A stretch of 64,000 nt of DNA from Bog-532 sp963830385 (GTDB lineage Bacteria; Actinomycetota; Actinomycetes; Streptosporangiales; Streptosporangiaceae). Positions within the stretch are counted from its first letter, which is position 1; each line of letters starts with the position of its first letter. The notes under the pieces were generated by a model, which made no database searches, was not told the DNA's origin, and saw only the letters and a program-made list of their open reading frames with translations. The position numbers and the translations under genes are program-made. The DNA lies in assembly GCA_963830385.1 (NCBI GenBank), contig CAWHMD010000002.1, positions 620,001 to 684,000 on the forward strand, given 5' to 3'. This document shows, piece after piece, positions 44,223-51,705 of the stretch.

Positions 44223-45065
44223 TCACTGCGTGCGGCGGATGGTGATGTCGCCCATGCTGGTGCGGGCCGACACCTCGACGAACTGGTCGGCCGGGCCCGG
44301 CTGGCTGGCGGCTTCCATCTCGTTGCGCACCTTGCCGAACTGCGTGTGCACGTCGAGCCGGGCGGCGGTGCCTTCCTGGACGCCGATCTCGATGGCGCCG
44401 TAGGAGGTCTTCAGGCTGGCCGCACCGTGGGTGAGGCCCCCGACCCGGACGTCGCCGTTGGCGGTGGTGGCCTCGACCCCGGCCCGCGCGTGGTCCACGT
44501 CGATGTCGCCGTTGGCCGACTTGACCCGCAGGTCCCCGCCGACCTGGCCGACCCAGGTGTCGCCGTTGGAGTTCTTGATCACCGCACGGCCCTGCACGTC
44601 GCGGAGCCGGACGCGGCCGGAGCCGGTGCTGATGTCGGCGGTGCCGTTCACCCGGTCCACGGTGATGGCGCCGGCCCCCGAGCTGACGTCGAGCGCTCCG
44701 GTCTCGTCCAGGACGATGTCGCCGGCCCCGGTGTGCAGGCGGCAGTCGCCCAGCTCGCCCTCGACGCGGAATGCCCCCATCCCGCCGCTGGTCTGCAGGC
44801 GCGAGCCGGCCGGCAGGTCCACGGTCACGTCGATCGAGCCGGGCTTGCCGAACAGGTTGCGCAGCTGGGGCCCCTTGACCAGCAGGCGGCCGCCGGCGTA
44901 CTCGACGCGGGTCTGCTCGGCCGTCTTGACGTCACGGTCGTCGTTCTCGTCGCTGGGCCGGACCTCGACCACGGTGTCGGTCCGGTCGCTGGCTGAGACC
45001 CTGGCGTCGCCTGCTGCGAACTCGATCACGGCCAGGATGGGCTCAGGAGTGCTGAAAATGGGCAT
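44223..45065 (-). CDS. DUF4097-family beta-repeat protein
   Basis: 280 residues with no signal peptide or membrane helix. From about residue 90 the protein is a series of short beta repeats of roughly 18-20 residues: RLHTGAGDIVLDETGALDVS, GAGAITVDRVNGTADISTGS, GRVRLRDVQGRAVIKNSNGD, GDLRVKSANGDIDVDHARAG, ATTANGDVRVGGLTHG. This is the pattern of DUF4097 (putative adhesin-like) proteins, a right-handed beta solenoid. In Gram-positives such proteins often accompany envelope-stress or ABC transporter genes. Here it sits between the RHH regulator and the ABC exporter. Molecular role unknown. Confidence 0.88.
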   Translation of the reverse strand: MPIFSTPEPILAVIEFAAGDARVSASDRTDTVVEVRPSDENDDRDVKTAEQTRVEYAGGRLLVKGPQLRNLFGKPGSIDVTVDLPAGSRLQTSGGMGAFRVEGELGDCRLHTGAGDIVLDETGALDVSSGAGAITVDRVNGTADISTGSGRVRLRDVQGRAVIKNSNGDTWVGQVGGDLRVKSANGDIDVDHARAGVEATTANGDVRVGGLTHGAASLKTSYGAIEIGVQEGTAARLDVHTQFGKVRNEMEAASQPGPADQFVEVSARTSMGDITIRRTQ

Positions 45066-45123
45066 GACGGATCCTCACGTCGGGTTGGTGCGGGTTTCTT
45101 GGGTTCGGTGTGCCGGGCTGGGG

Positions 45124-45675
45124 CTAGCGGACCCAGCCGGTATAGCGCTGGCCGCCACGGGCGGCGCGCCAGTCGTCGTTCGCGTTCGGGCGGCCCTGGC
45201 CCCGGTCACCCGGGCTGTCGCGGCCGTCCAGCGCGGCGGTGGCCGCCCGGACCAGCCAGGCGTTGACCGAGAGGCCGGCCCGGGCGGCCGCCTCCTCGAC
45301 CCGGCCCTTGAGGTGCTCGGGCAACCGCAGGTTGATCCGGACCATGGCCGCGTCGTCGGTCTCCGGCGCCGCCGCCGGTGGCGGCGCGGTGACCGGTGCC
45401 TCGGGCGCATCGTCGATGCCGGGCTCGGCGGGCGGTGGCAGCGTCACCACGAACGTGGGCTCCCGGTCCCGCAGCCGCAGGTCGACCGAGCCCGGCGCCA
45501 TGTCCCGGGTGATCTCCCCGGCCGCCGCCGACAGCGCGTCCAGCAACACCAGCCGGGTCGCCGCGTCCAGCGGGGCGACGAGCCGTTCGGCTACCGCCTG
45601 TGCCTCGTCGCCACCGGCCGCGGCCGCCACTGCCAGCTGCTGCCGCAGCGCCTCCACATACCCCGTCAAGTTCAT
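45124..45675 (-). CDS. Ribbon-helix-helix (HicB/Arc-like) regulator
   Basis: 183 residues from the ATG at 45675. The N-terminal 85 residues (MNLTGYVEALRQQLAVAAAA, AATRLVLLDALSAAAGEITR) are helical and actinobacteria-specific. After an acidic Pro-rich linker, residues about 122-160 are a ribbon-helix-helix DNA-binding unit (MVRINLRLPEHLKGRVEEAA then RAGLSVNAWLVRAA). Such proteins are often labelled HicB-family antitoxins, but no toxin gene is adjacent. The start codon is embedded in an array of TGGCACCA repeats that also covers the promoter, so self-repression is strongly suggested. No Shine-Dalgarno sequence is seen, in line with a leaderless mRNA. Confidence 0.85.
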   Translation of the reverse strand: MNLTGYVEALRQQLAVAAAAGGDEAQAVAERLVAPLDAATRLVLLDALSAAAGEITRDMAPGSVDLRLRDREPTFVVTLPPPAEPGIDDAPEAPVTAPPPAAAPETDDAAMVRINLRLPEHLKGRVEEAAARAGLSVNAWLVRAATAALDGRDSPGDRGQGRPNANDDWRAARGGQRYTGWVR

Positions 45676-45737
45676 GGCACCATAATGGCACCACTTTGGC
45701 ACCAGCGCAACATCACGCTGGCACAAAATTGGCTCAG
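45675..45737. promoter_or_regulatory. Operator array A: TGGCACCA repeats with an 11-bp period
   Basis: Exact TGGCACCA starts at 45675, 45686 and 45697; degenerate copies follow in phase at 45719 (TGGCACAA) and 45730 (TGGCTCAG). The 11-bp period puts every copy on the same DNA face. The array covers the start codon, the -10 box and the spacer of the RHH gene promoter. Ribbon-helix-helix proteins such as Omega and ParG bind exactly this type of short tandem site, so the encoded RHH protein is the likely ligand. Confidence 0.8.
45682..45710 (-). promoter_or_regulatory. Promoter of the RHH-DUF4097-ABC unit
   Basis: On the minus strand TTGCGC (45710-45705) and CATTAT (45687-45682) are 17 bp apart, a good match to housekeeping -35 and -10 boxes. 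The ATG is only six bases below the -10 box, implying a leaderless transcript. Two operator repeats fill the spacer and one covers the start. Confidence 0.6.
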
Positions 45738-45821
45738 GCGCTGAAATGGCAGCTCAGAAGGGTTCCGATGGGCTTGCCGGGCGGAAGGCGAGGGGCGGCC
45801 GCCGCCTATGAGGATCCACCG

Positions 45822-45860
45822 TGGCACCTTTTGGCACCACGTGGCACCCACGTGGCGCCA
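45822..45860. promoter_or_regulatory. Operator array B: four TGGCACC-type repeats
   Basis: TGGCACCT (45822), TGGCACCA (45832), TGGCACCC (45842) and the palindromic TGGCGCCA (45853) are spaced 10, 10 and 11 bp. The array lies about 120 bp upstream of array A in gene-free DNA. It may help a DNA loop or cooperative spreading of the RHH protein, or serve a second promoter facing the noncoding tract. Confidence 0.7.
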
Positions 45861-45994
45861 CCCAGGTGCCTCCGGGCTTGACGGCCCGCCCGCCTTCGGG
45901 CCAGGGGCTGCTGGGGTCGTGCCACACGGAAGAGGCCGATGGGGCGGCTGGGTGCGCGACGGTGGCCGCTGGCCCGGCGGCCCGGCGGCCCCAA

Positions 45995-46053
45995 GGGGGT
46001 CGAAGGTAACTTCGACCCCCTTAGAGGGGCACCAAAGTTACCTTCGACCCCCC
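45995..46053. repeat. Interspersed hairpin repeat with perfect 18-bp stem
   Basis: GGGGGTCGAAGGTAACTT (45995-46012) pairs perfectly with AAGTTACCTTCGACCCCC (46035-46052). The 22-base loop holds its own small stem, CCCC TTAGA GGGG. A diverged copy is at 13373-13450, over 32 kb away, so this is a dispersed repeat family rather than a single terminator. It sits in the gene-free tract 45676-47260. Confidence 0.8.
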
Positions 46054-46138
46054 ACGAGCCCGGGGCTGGTGGAGCTGGTGGGACCGACCGGGTCCCCGCG
46101 CGAAGGTCGCGCTGGGGTTGGCTGAAGGCTCGCGGTCT

Positions 46139-46330
46139 TTGCCTCTGGCGGGGGTACTTCGGGCTCCGGGATGGATGAACCCCTCATGGCCTGGCCCTTC
46201 CCTAGTCGCCGTCGCCCGCCCGCTCAGCCGAGCAGACCGGCCGTGCCGCCTCAAGCCGCCAAACCCGGGCGACTTGACCCGTCCCGTCCGGCCCGCTTTC
46301 CGGCTGGCGGGACGACGGCGACGGGATGGA
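46139..46330. repeat. Left arm of a 192-bp inverted repeat
   Basis: Bases 46139-46330 match the reverse complement of 46941-47132 at 188 of 192 positions with no gaps. The arm starts TTGCCTCTGGCGGGGGTACT and ends GGCGACGGGATGGA. It contains open frames on both strands, but nothing that looks like a conserved protein. With the right arm and the 610-bp centre it forms a unit of 994 bp. Confidence 0.9.
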
Positions 46331-46372
46331 GCCAGGCCGGCCCGGGGTGTGCTCTGGCGCGCCACAGCCTGT

Positions 46373-46427
46373 GTGCTCAAAGGCGCCAACGAGCACGCCC
46401 TCGCCGGCTCAAAGGCGCCAACGAGCA
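46373..46427. repeat. Direct repeat of GCTCAAAGGCGCCAACGAGCAC
   Basis: The 22-base motif occurs at 46375 and 46407, 32 bp apart. Each copy is an imperfect palindrome: GTGCTC or GGCTC on the left, GAGCAC on the right, with GGCGCC in the centre. It lies just inside the left arm of the inverted-repeat unit. It resembles the GGCGCC-centred palindromes at 13278-13330. Confidence 0.7.
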
Positions 46428-46554
46428 CGTAGGGCCCAGTGGCTCCTAGGGCTCCCGGGCACCCCGGGACTCCGGAGACTCCCGGCGGTAGGGCGGCGTG
46501 GGTCCGGGATGGGGCCGAGGGGATGAGGGTGCACATGGCGGGCCTCTCCCGGCG

Positions 46555-46697
46555 CTCCAGTCACAACCGTTCCGACGCCGGTTTCACTGGAGCAAAGTCA
46601 GGGTCTATCCCTGAGAACGCCCCAGTGAAGCGGGCCTTATGGAGACCTCGGACGACCTGCTGACCGAGCTCCCCCGGAGGCGTTGCCTCTCCGGGGG
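46555..46697 (+). other. Hairpin-rich core, possible structured RNA
   Basis: Successive stems: CTCCAGT/ACTGGAG (46555-46561 with 46586-46592) enclosing AACCG/CGGTT; TCAGGG/CCCTGA (46598-46614); and a long GC stem CCCCCGGAGGC/GCCTCTCCGGGGG (46671-46697). The strand TTCACTGG (46583-46590) can pair either with the upstream CTCCAGT or with CCAGTGAA at 46622-46629, so two exclusive folds exist. There is no coding signal. This could be a noncoding RNA or leader; transcription is not proven. Confidence 0.4.
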
Positions 46698-46940
46698 TCT
46701 CGTGCGTCCGGCGGGTGCTCCCGGCCTGCCGTGTGCGCGCGGCGCGCTCCTTGGCAACCGGCCCAAATGCGGCATCGCGCCGGTCCTAGCAAGCCCAGAT
46801 GCGTCATCGCGCAGGTAAAGACGGACGGCCAGCGCCCCGCGAAGCGGACCCCACCACCAGGAGCCTCCCGCGCCACCCACGTCACAGTGGCTGGAGAGCT
46901 GGGTGGGGCGCACCGTCGCGCACAGGGGCGGCCGGGCTGG

Positions 46941-47132
46941 TCCATCCCGTCGCCGTCGTCCCGCCAGCCGAAAAGCGGGCCGGACGGGACGGGTCAAGCC
47001 GCCCGGGTTTGGCGGCTTGAGGCGGCACGGCCGGTCTGCTCGGCTGAGCGGGCGGGCGACGGCGACTAGGGAAGGGCCAGGCCATGAGGGGTTCACCCAT
47101 CCCGGAGCCCGAAGTACCCCCGCCGGAGGCAA
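46941..47132. repeat. Right arm of the 192-bp inverted repeat
   Basis: Reverse complement of the arm at 46139-46330 with four substitutions. Begins TCCATCCCGTCGCCGTCGTC and ends CCGCCGGAGGCAA. The four differences are all transitions, suggesting recent duplication or ongoing gene conversion between the arms. No target-site duplication could be recognised at the outer ends. 47133-47260 beyond it holds nothing recognisable. Confidence 0.9.
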
Positions 47133-47260
47133 GCTCTTAGGACGCTGGCGCAGGAGGTTACTGGGCGCGTGGGGATGGGGCTCGTGTGAGACATGTGGCT
47201 TTGGAGGCTGGCCGGGGCTGAGGGATTTCGGGCCGGGGGTGGCTGGTGGCGCGACGGGGG

Positions 47261-47820
47261 TCAGCGGGTGGGGAGGCGGCGGTAGCGGCCGGCGTGGTAG
47301 AGGAGGGGACCTGGGACTTCGGCGGCGGCCGGGCCGGCGACCGAGAGGACCTGGCCGACCAGGATGGTGTGGTCGCCGCCGGGATGGACGGCGTAGGTGC
47401 GGCACTCCAGCGAGGCCAGCGCGTCTTCGAGGATGGGGTGGCCGGTGACCGGGCCCGGATGGTGCGGGTGGCCGTTCAGGGCCGGGTCGAGGGCCGGCCC
47501 TTGGTGGCGAGCCAGCGGGCGGTCGGCTCGTGTTCCTCGCTGAGGACCGAGACCGCCCAGGTGCCGGCCGAGATCACGGCGTCGTGCAGGCGGGCGGCGC
47601 GGTCGACGCAGACCAGGATGAGCAGCGGGTCGAGCGAGACCGAGGTGAACGAGCTGACCGTCATCGCGTGGGTGACGCCGCCGGCCGTGGTGGCGACGAC
47701 GGTGATGCCGGTGACGAACTGGCCGACGGCCTCGCGGAAGGCGTCCGGGCCCGGGACCTCCGGCGGGCCCGGCGAGCCCAGCGGACCCGGCGGGCCAGGC
47801 GAGCCCGGCGGGCCGGTCAC
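47261..47820 (-). pseudogene. Flavin reductase-like (FMN-binding split barrel) gene, frameshifted
   Basis: Starts at a GTG (47820) overlapping the DUF6113 stop (GTGA). After a Pro/Gly-rich lead the flavin reductase domain is clear: FREAVGQFVTGITVVATTAGGVTHAMTVSSFTSVSLDPLLILVCVD (in pieces), then SVLSEEHEPTARWLATKGRP. The frame then hits a stop, but the rest of the domain (GHPILEDALASLECRTYAVH, GGDHTILVGQVLSVAG, LLYHAGRYRRL) continues in another frame to 47261. The span of 560 bases is 3n+2: one base is missing near 47490 in GGGCCGGCCC. These enzymes reduce FMN/FAD with NAD(P)H for partner monooxygenases. Confidence 0.82.
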
Positions 47821-48269
47821 CGGGGCTGCTTCTGGCTGGCCGGGGGCAGCTTCTGGCCGACCCGGCGGAGCCAGAACGCGAACGCCACCGCGATGCCCAG
47901 CAGCGCGCTGATCGCCCCGCCGTAGAGGTACCACTCGCCGCTGGGGACGGCGGCGACGATCACGCTGCCCTGCCTGGACGGGGAGTCGAGCACGAACGAC
48001 GCGACGATCCAGCCCAGCGCGGGCACCAGCGCCCCCGCCACCGAGGTCATCCCCCAGGCCCCCAGCACGCAGGTCAGCAGCAGGATCAGGCAGAGCAGCA
48101 GCGCTGCGGCCGGGAACGAGCCGATCGACCAGATGCCGTAGGTGAACGAGCCGATCAGGCCCTCGAGCACGCCGAGGACCAGCAGCAGCCCGTAGGCGCC
48201 GCCGGTGACGAATCCGTGCCGGTGCAGCGCCGGCCGATCCGCCTCATCGCGTCCGGGACCCGAACTCAT
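47817..48269 (-). CDS. DUF6113-like four-helix membrane protein
   Basis: 150 residues from the ATG at 48269. Four hydrophobic helices (GAYGLLLVLGVLEGLIGSFT; FPAAALLLCLILLLTCVLGA; GALVPALGWIVASFVL; YLYGGAISALLGIAVAFAFW) with short loops. In actinobacteria a small membrane protein of this type commonly follows mshB, as here (12 bases downstream). Function unknown; a link to mycothiol is only by neighbourhood. Confidence 0.7.
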   Translation of the reverse strand: MSSGPGRDEADRPALHRHGFVTGGAYGLLLVLGVLEGLIGSFTYGIWSIGSFPAAALLLCLILLLTCVLGAWGMTSVAGALVPALGWIVASFVLDSPSRQGSVIVAAVPSGEWYLYGGAISALLGIAVAFAFWLRRVGQKLPPASQKQPR

Positions 48270-48280
48270 GACGGTCAAGG

Positions 48281-49297
48281 CTACCCAGCCCGGACGGCCT
48301 GCGACGGCGGCGGGACCGGCCCCGGCCCGGCGTCGAGATCGAGCCCGGCGAACAGGTCGTTTTCCCGCTCGACGGGGCAGCCCGCCGTAGCCGATGGCGC
48401 CGGCGCCGCCTGCGGAGCCGGGGCGGGCGACAGCAGCGCGTAGTGCTCCAGGCCGGAGACGACCTGGGCGATGTTGTTGGACAGCGCGAAGTAGCGCCCG
48501 GCCACGGTGATCTGGGTGGCGTGCGCGGCCATCGCGGCCAGCTTGGCGTCCAGGTGACCGGTGCCGTCGATCTCGGTGCTGACCTGCTCGTCGGGGACGC
48601 CGTAGACCAGGTCTGCCTCGGATTCGGGCAGGATCCACCTCCGGGGCAGACCCGAGTCGGTGCCGGCCTTTTCAAAATCACGGGCGCGGGCGGCCCGCAA
48701 CTCGGCCATCTCCTCGTCCAGCGCCGAGCGTGGGGTGGTGCTGGCGTAGAACTTCGCCACCGCCCACGGTTCGTGGCCGCCGGGGACGGTAACGGCCGGT
48801 TCGGCCGCCAGCTGGAACGCACGCCAGGCGACCCGGTGGGCCTGGATGTGGTCCGGGTGCCCGTAGAAGCCGTCGTCGTCGTAGGTCACCATGACCTGCG
48901 GGCGGACCTCGCGGATGACCGCGGCCAGGTCGAGAGCGGCCTCTCCGACGTCCGCCCGCCAGAAGCAGCGCGGGTCCTCGTTCTCCGGGGTGCCGATCAT
49001 CCCCGAGTCACGCCAGCGGCCCGGGCCGCCCAGGAAGCGGTGGTCGCGGACGCCGAGCGCGGCGCAGGCGGCGTCCAGCTCGCCGATCCGGTAACCGCCG
49101 AGCTGGTCGTCGCGGTCGGCGGCCAGATTGGCCAGCTCGGGCGGGATGATCTCGCCGCTCTCCCCGAGGGTGCAGGTGACCAGGGTGACCTGTGCTCCTT
49201 CGGCCGCGTAGCGGGCCATGGTGGCTCCGGTGCCGATCGATTCGTCGTCGGGGTGGGCGTGCACCAGCAGCAGCCGCCGCTCGGGCGTTGAGGTCAC
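48281..49297 (-). CDS. mshB: MshB, GlcNAc-inositol deacetylase of mycothiol biosynthesis
   Basis: 338 residues from a GTG at 49297. PIG-L/LmbE-type zinc deacetylase: AHPDDES near the N-terminus (zinc His and Asp), then VMVTYDDDGFYGHPDHIQAH with the third zinc ligand. LVTCTLGESGEIIPPELANL and FLGGPGRWRDSGM match MshB of mycobacteria. It removes the acetyl group from GlcNAc-Ins, the second step of mycothiol synthesis. A 50-residue Pro/Ala-rich C-terminal tail is extra. Presence of mshB places the organism in the Actinomycetota. Divergent from the S9 peptidase with only 32 bases between. Confidence 0.94.
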   Translation of the reverse strand: MTSTPERRLLLVHAHPDDESIGTGATMARYAAEGAQVTLVTCTLGESGEIIPPELANLAADRDDQLGGYRIGELDAACAALGVRDHRFLGGPGRWRDSGMIGTPENEDPRCFWRADVGEAALDLAAVIREVRPQVMVTYDDDGFYGHPDHIQAHRVAWRAFQLAAEPAVTVPGGHEPWAVAKFYASTTPRSALDEEMAELRAARARDFEKAGTDSGLPRRWILPESEADLVYGVPDEQVSTEIDGTGHLDAKLAAMAAHATQITVAGRYFALSNNIAQVVSGLEHYALLSPAPAPQAAPAPSATAGCPVERENDLFAGLDLDAGPGPVPPPSQAVRAG

Positions 49298-49329
49298 GCA
49301 CGTGAGGGTAGCCGTGGCTGGCAGGATCT

Positions 49330-51522
49330 ATGTCCATGACCGAAAGCTTCCCGCGGCAGCAGGCGAGGACCCGGCGTTTCAGCCTCGGCGCCCCTCGCTC
49401 TTATCGCATCTCCCCCGACGGCGCCCGGATCGTGTTCCTGCGCAGCAAGGGCGGCGACGACCCGGTGACCTGTCTGTGGCAGCTGGACGTCGCCAGCGGG
49501 ACCGAACGGCTGGTCGCCGACCCGGCCGCGCTGAACGCGACCGACGAGGACCTGCCGCCGGAGGAGAAGGCCCGGCGGGAACGGGCCCGCGAGCAGGCCG
49601 GCGGCATCGTCTCCTACACCGCCGACCGGGACCTGCGCACGGTGGTGTTCAGCCTGTCCGGCCGGGTGTTCACGGCCAATCTGACCAGCCCGGATACGGT
49701 CCCGCGGGAGCTGCCGGTGCGGACACCGGCGCTGGACCCGCGGCCGGACCCGGCCGGCGAGCGGCTGGCCTACGTCAGCGGCGGCGCCCTCCGGGTCGCG
49801 CCGCTGGGCCCCCCCGAGCCCGGCGCGGGCGAAGACCACGCGGTGGCCGAGCCAGCGAACGAGCCCGACGTCTACTACGGCCTGGCCGAGCACATCGCGG
49901 CCGAGGAGATGGAACGGCTGCGGGGTTACTGGTGGGCTCCGGACGGCGGCGCGCTGCTGGTCGCGCGGGTGGACGAGACCCCGGTGCAGCGCTGGTACAT
50001 CTCCGACCCGGCCAACCCGGACCGGACCCCGGCCCAGGTCAGGTACGCGTCGGCCGGCACCCCCAACGCGGACGTTTCGCTGCTGCTGATCGGGCTGGAC
50101 GGGAAGCGGACGCCGGTCGAGTGGGACCGGGAGGCATTCGAGTACCTGGTCACCGTGGTCTGGGAGGAGGAGCACGAGCCGCTCATCGTGGTGCTGAACC
50201 GCGGCCAGAACCGGATGCAGCTCCGCACCGTGGACGTGGCCAGCGGGGCGACCGAGCTGTTGCGCGAAGACACCGACGAGCAGTGGGTGGACATCGTGCC
50301 CGGCGTTCCGGCCTGGACCGGTGACGGCCGGCTGGTCTGGAGTGCCGACGTCAACGGGGCCAAGCGGCTGCTGGCCGGCACCCTGGCCGAGCACCGCACC
50401 GGGACGGCCACGGCGGTCACCCCGGGCAGCCTGCAGGTGCGGGACGTCCTCGGCGTGGACGGCGACACGGTGCTGTTCACCGCGTCCGGCGAGCCGACCG
50501 AGGTCGGGCTGTGGAGCTACGGGCCCGGCGGGCTGACCCAGGTGTCACCGGACGGCGGGCTGAACGGCGGCCACCGGGCGGGCGGCACCACCGTGCTGAC
50601 GCGCCGCACCCTGGACGAGGACGGCGCGACGGTCGAGGTTCGTGTGGCGAGTGAGGTTGTTGCGCGGATCGAGTCGTACGCCGAGTCGCCGAACCTTCCT
50701 GTGCCCCAACCACACCTCTTGTCCCTGGGGGCACGGGAGATCCGCACCGCGGTGCTGTTCCCGTCCTGGCACGAGCCGGGCTCGGGGCCGCTGCCGGTGC
50801 TGCTCGACCCGTACGGCGGCCCGCACGCCCAGCGGGTCATGGCCGCCCGGGGCGCCTTCCTGACCTCACAGTGGTTCGCCGAGCAGGGCTTCGCGGTGGT
50901 GATCGCGGACGGCCGGGGCACCCCCGGCCGCGGGCCCGCCTGGGACCGCGCGGTCTTCCGCAACCTGGCCGACCCGGTGCTGGAAGACCAGGTCGACGCG
51001 CTGCACGCGGCGGCCGAGCAGTTCAGCGACCTGGACCTGGCGCACGTGGCCATCCGCGGCTGGTCGTTCGGCGGGTACCTGTCGGCGCTGGCGGTGCTGC
51101 GCCGCCCGGACGTGTTCCACGCGGCCATCGTCGGCGCGCCGGTGACCGACCAGGCGCTGTACGACACCTGTTACACCGAGCGCTACCTGGGCCTGCCGCA
51201 GGACAACCCGGACGTGTACGCGAACTGCTCGCCGGTCAAGGACGTGGAACAGCTCCAGCACGATGTGGACAACGGCGCCGACCAGCGGACGCCACGGCCG
51301 ATGATGGTCATCCACGGCCTGGCCGACGACAACGTGGTGGTGGCGCACACGCTGCGGTTCTCCTCCGCGCTGCTGGCGGCCGGGTATCCGCACACCGTGC
51401 TGCCGCTGACCGGAGTCACCCACATGACCCCGCAGGAGGTCGTGGCCGAGAACCTGCTGCTGCTGCAGATCGACTTCCTGCAGGAGGCGCTGGGCCTGGC
51501 GGCGGCCGGTGGCGCGGTGTAG
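49330..51522 (+). CDS. S9-family prolyl oligopeptidase / dipeptidyl peptidase
   Basis: 730 residues; ATG at 49330 or two codons later. The N-terminal two thirds form a beta-propeller (dipeptidyl-peptidase IV type), with YYGLAEHIAAEEMERLRGYWWAPDG. The C-terminal alpha/beta domain has the nucleophile Ser579 in RGWSFGGYLSALAVL, the acid in HGLADDNVVV and His in LTGVTHMTP. A Glu pair in HIAAEEMER corresponds to the motif that anchors the substrate amino terminus in DPP IV. It probably acts in the cytoplasm, as no signal peptide is seen. Confidence 0.9.
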   Translation: MSMTESFPRQQARTRRFSLGAPRSYRISPDGARIVFLRSKGGDDPVTCLWQLDVASGTERLVADPAALNATDEDLPPEEKARRERAREQAGGIVSYTADRDLRTVVFSLSGRVFTANLTSPDTVPRELPVRTPALDPRPDPAGERLAYVSGGALRVAPLGPPEPGAGEDHAVAEPANEPDVYYGLAEHIAAEEMERLRGYWWAPDGGALLVARVDETPVQRWYISDPANPDRTPAQVRYASAGTPNADVSLLLIGLDGKRTPVEWDREAFEYLVTVVWEEEHEPLIVVLNRGQNRMQLRTVDVASGATELLREDTDEQWVDIVPGVPAWTGDGRLVWSADVNGAKRLLAGTLAEHRTGTATAVTPGSLQVRDVLGVDGDTVLFTASGEPTEVGLWSYGPGGLTQVSPDGGLNGGHRAGGTTVLTRRTLDEDGATVEVRVASEVVARIESYAESPNLPVPQPHLLSLGAREIRTAVLFPSWHEPGSGPLPVLLDPYGGPHAQRVMAARGAFLTSQWFAEQGFAVVIADGRGTPGRGPAWDRAVFRNLADPVLEDQVDALHAAAEQFSDLDLAHVAIRGWSFGGYLSALAVLRRPDVFHAAIVGAPVTDQALYDTCYTERYLGLPQDNPDVYANCSPVKDVEQLQHDVDNGADQRTPRPMMVIHGLADDNVVVAHTLRFSSALLAAGYPHTVLPLTGVTHMTPQEVVAENLLLLQIDFLQEALGLAAAGGAV

Positions 51523-51705
51523 GCGCCCAGGGGACGGGGAGTGTAGCAAGGGTCACAGGCCGGAACGGGGGCCAGGGGCAGAATTTCCGCAAGGTCTGGA
51601 ATAAATTTTTAACAAATAAACACCCGCGGGCGACGGGGCATGGCCGGAGCGGGCGCAACTCATATCTGAGAGCGCAACTATGAACAGGCAGCGAGGACGT
51701 CGAGG
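51523..51705 (+). promoter_or_regulatory. AT-rich leader of the sdh operon
   Basis: Between the peptidase stop and sdhC a patch at about 51596-51625 (GGAATAAATTTTTAACAAAT) is strikingly AT-rich for this genome. It is about 85 bases before the sdhC start and probably contains the promoter and a regulator site. No clear -35/-10 pair was assigned. Confidence 0.45.

Noticed and set aside
45124..45675. Toxin-antitoxin module with the RHH protein as HicB antitoxin
   Set aside because: No small HicA-like or other toxin frame lies on either side; the downstream genes are DUF4097 and an ABC exporter.
45675..45860. Possible CRISPR-like repeat array
   Set aside because: Repeats are 8 bp with a 10-11 bp period and no spacers of 30 bp; no cas genes in the window.
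46171..47100. Short proteins encoded in the two inverted-repeat arms (starting MDEPLMAWPF and MGEPLMAWPF)
   Set aside because: They are the same DNA read in inverted copies, with Arg/Pro-rich composition and no ribosome-binding site; repeat DNA is the better explanation.
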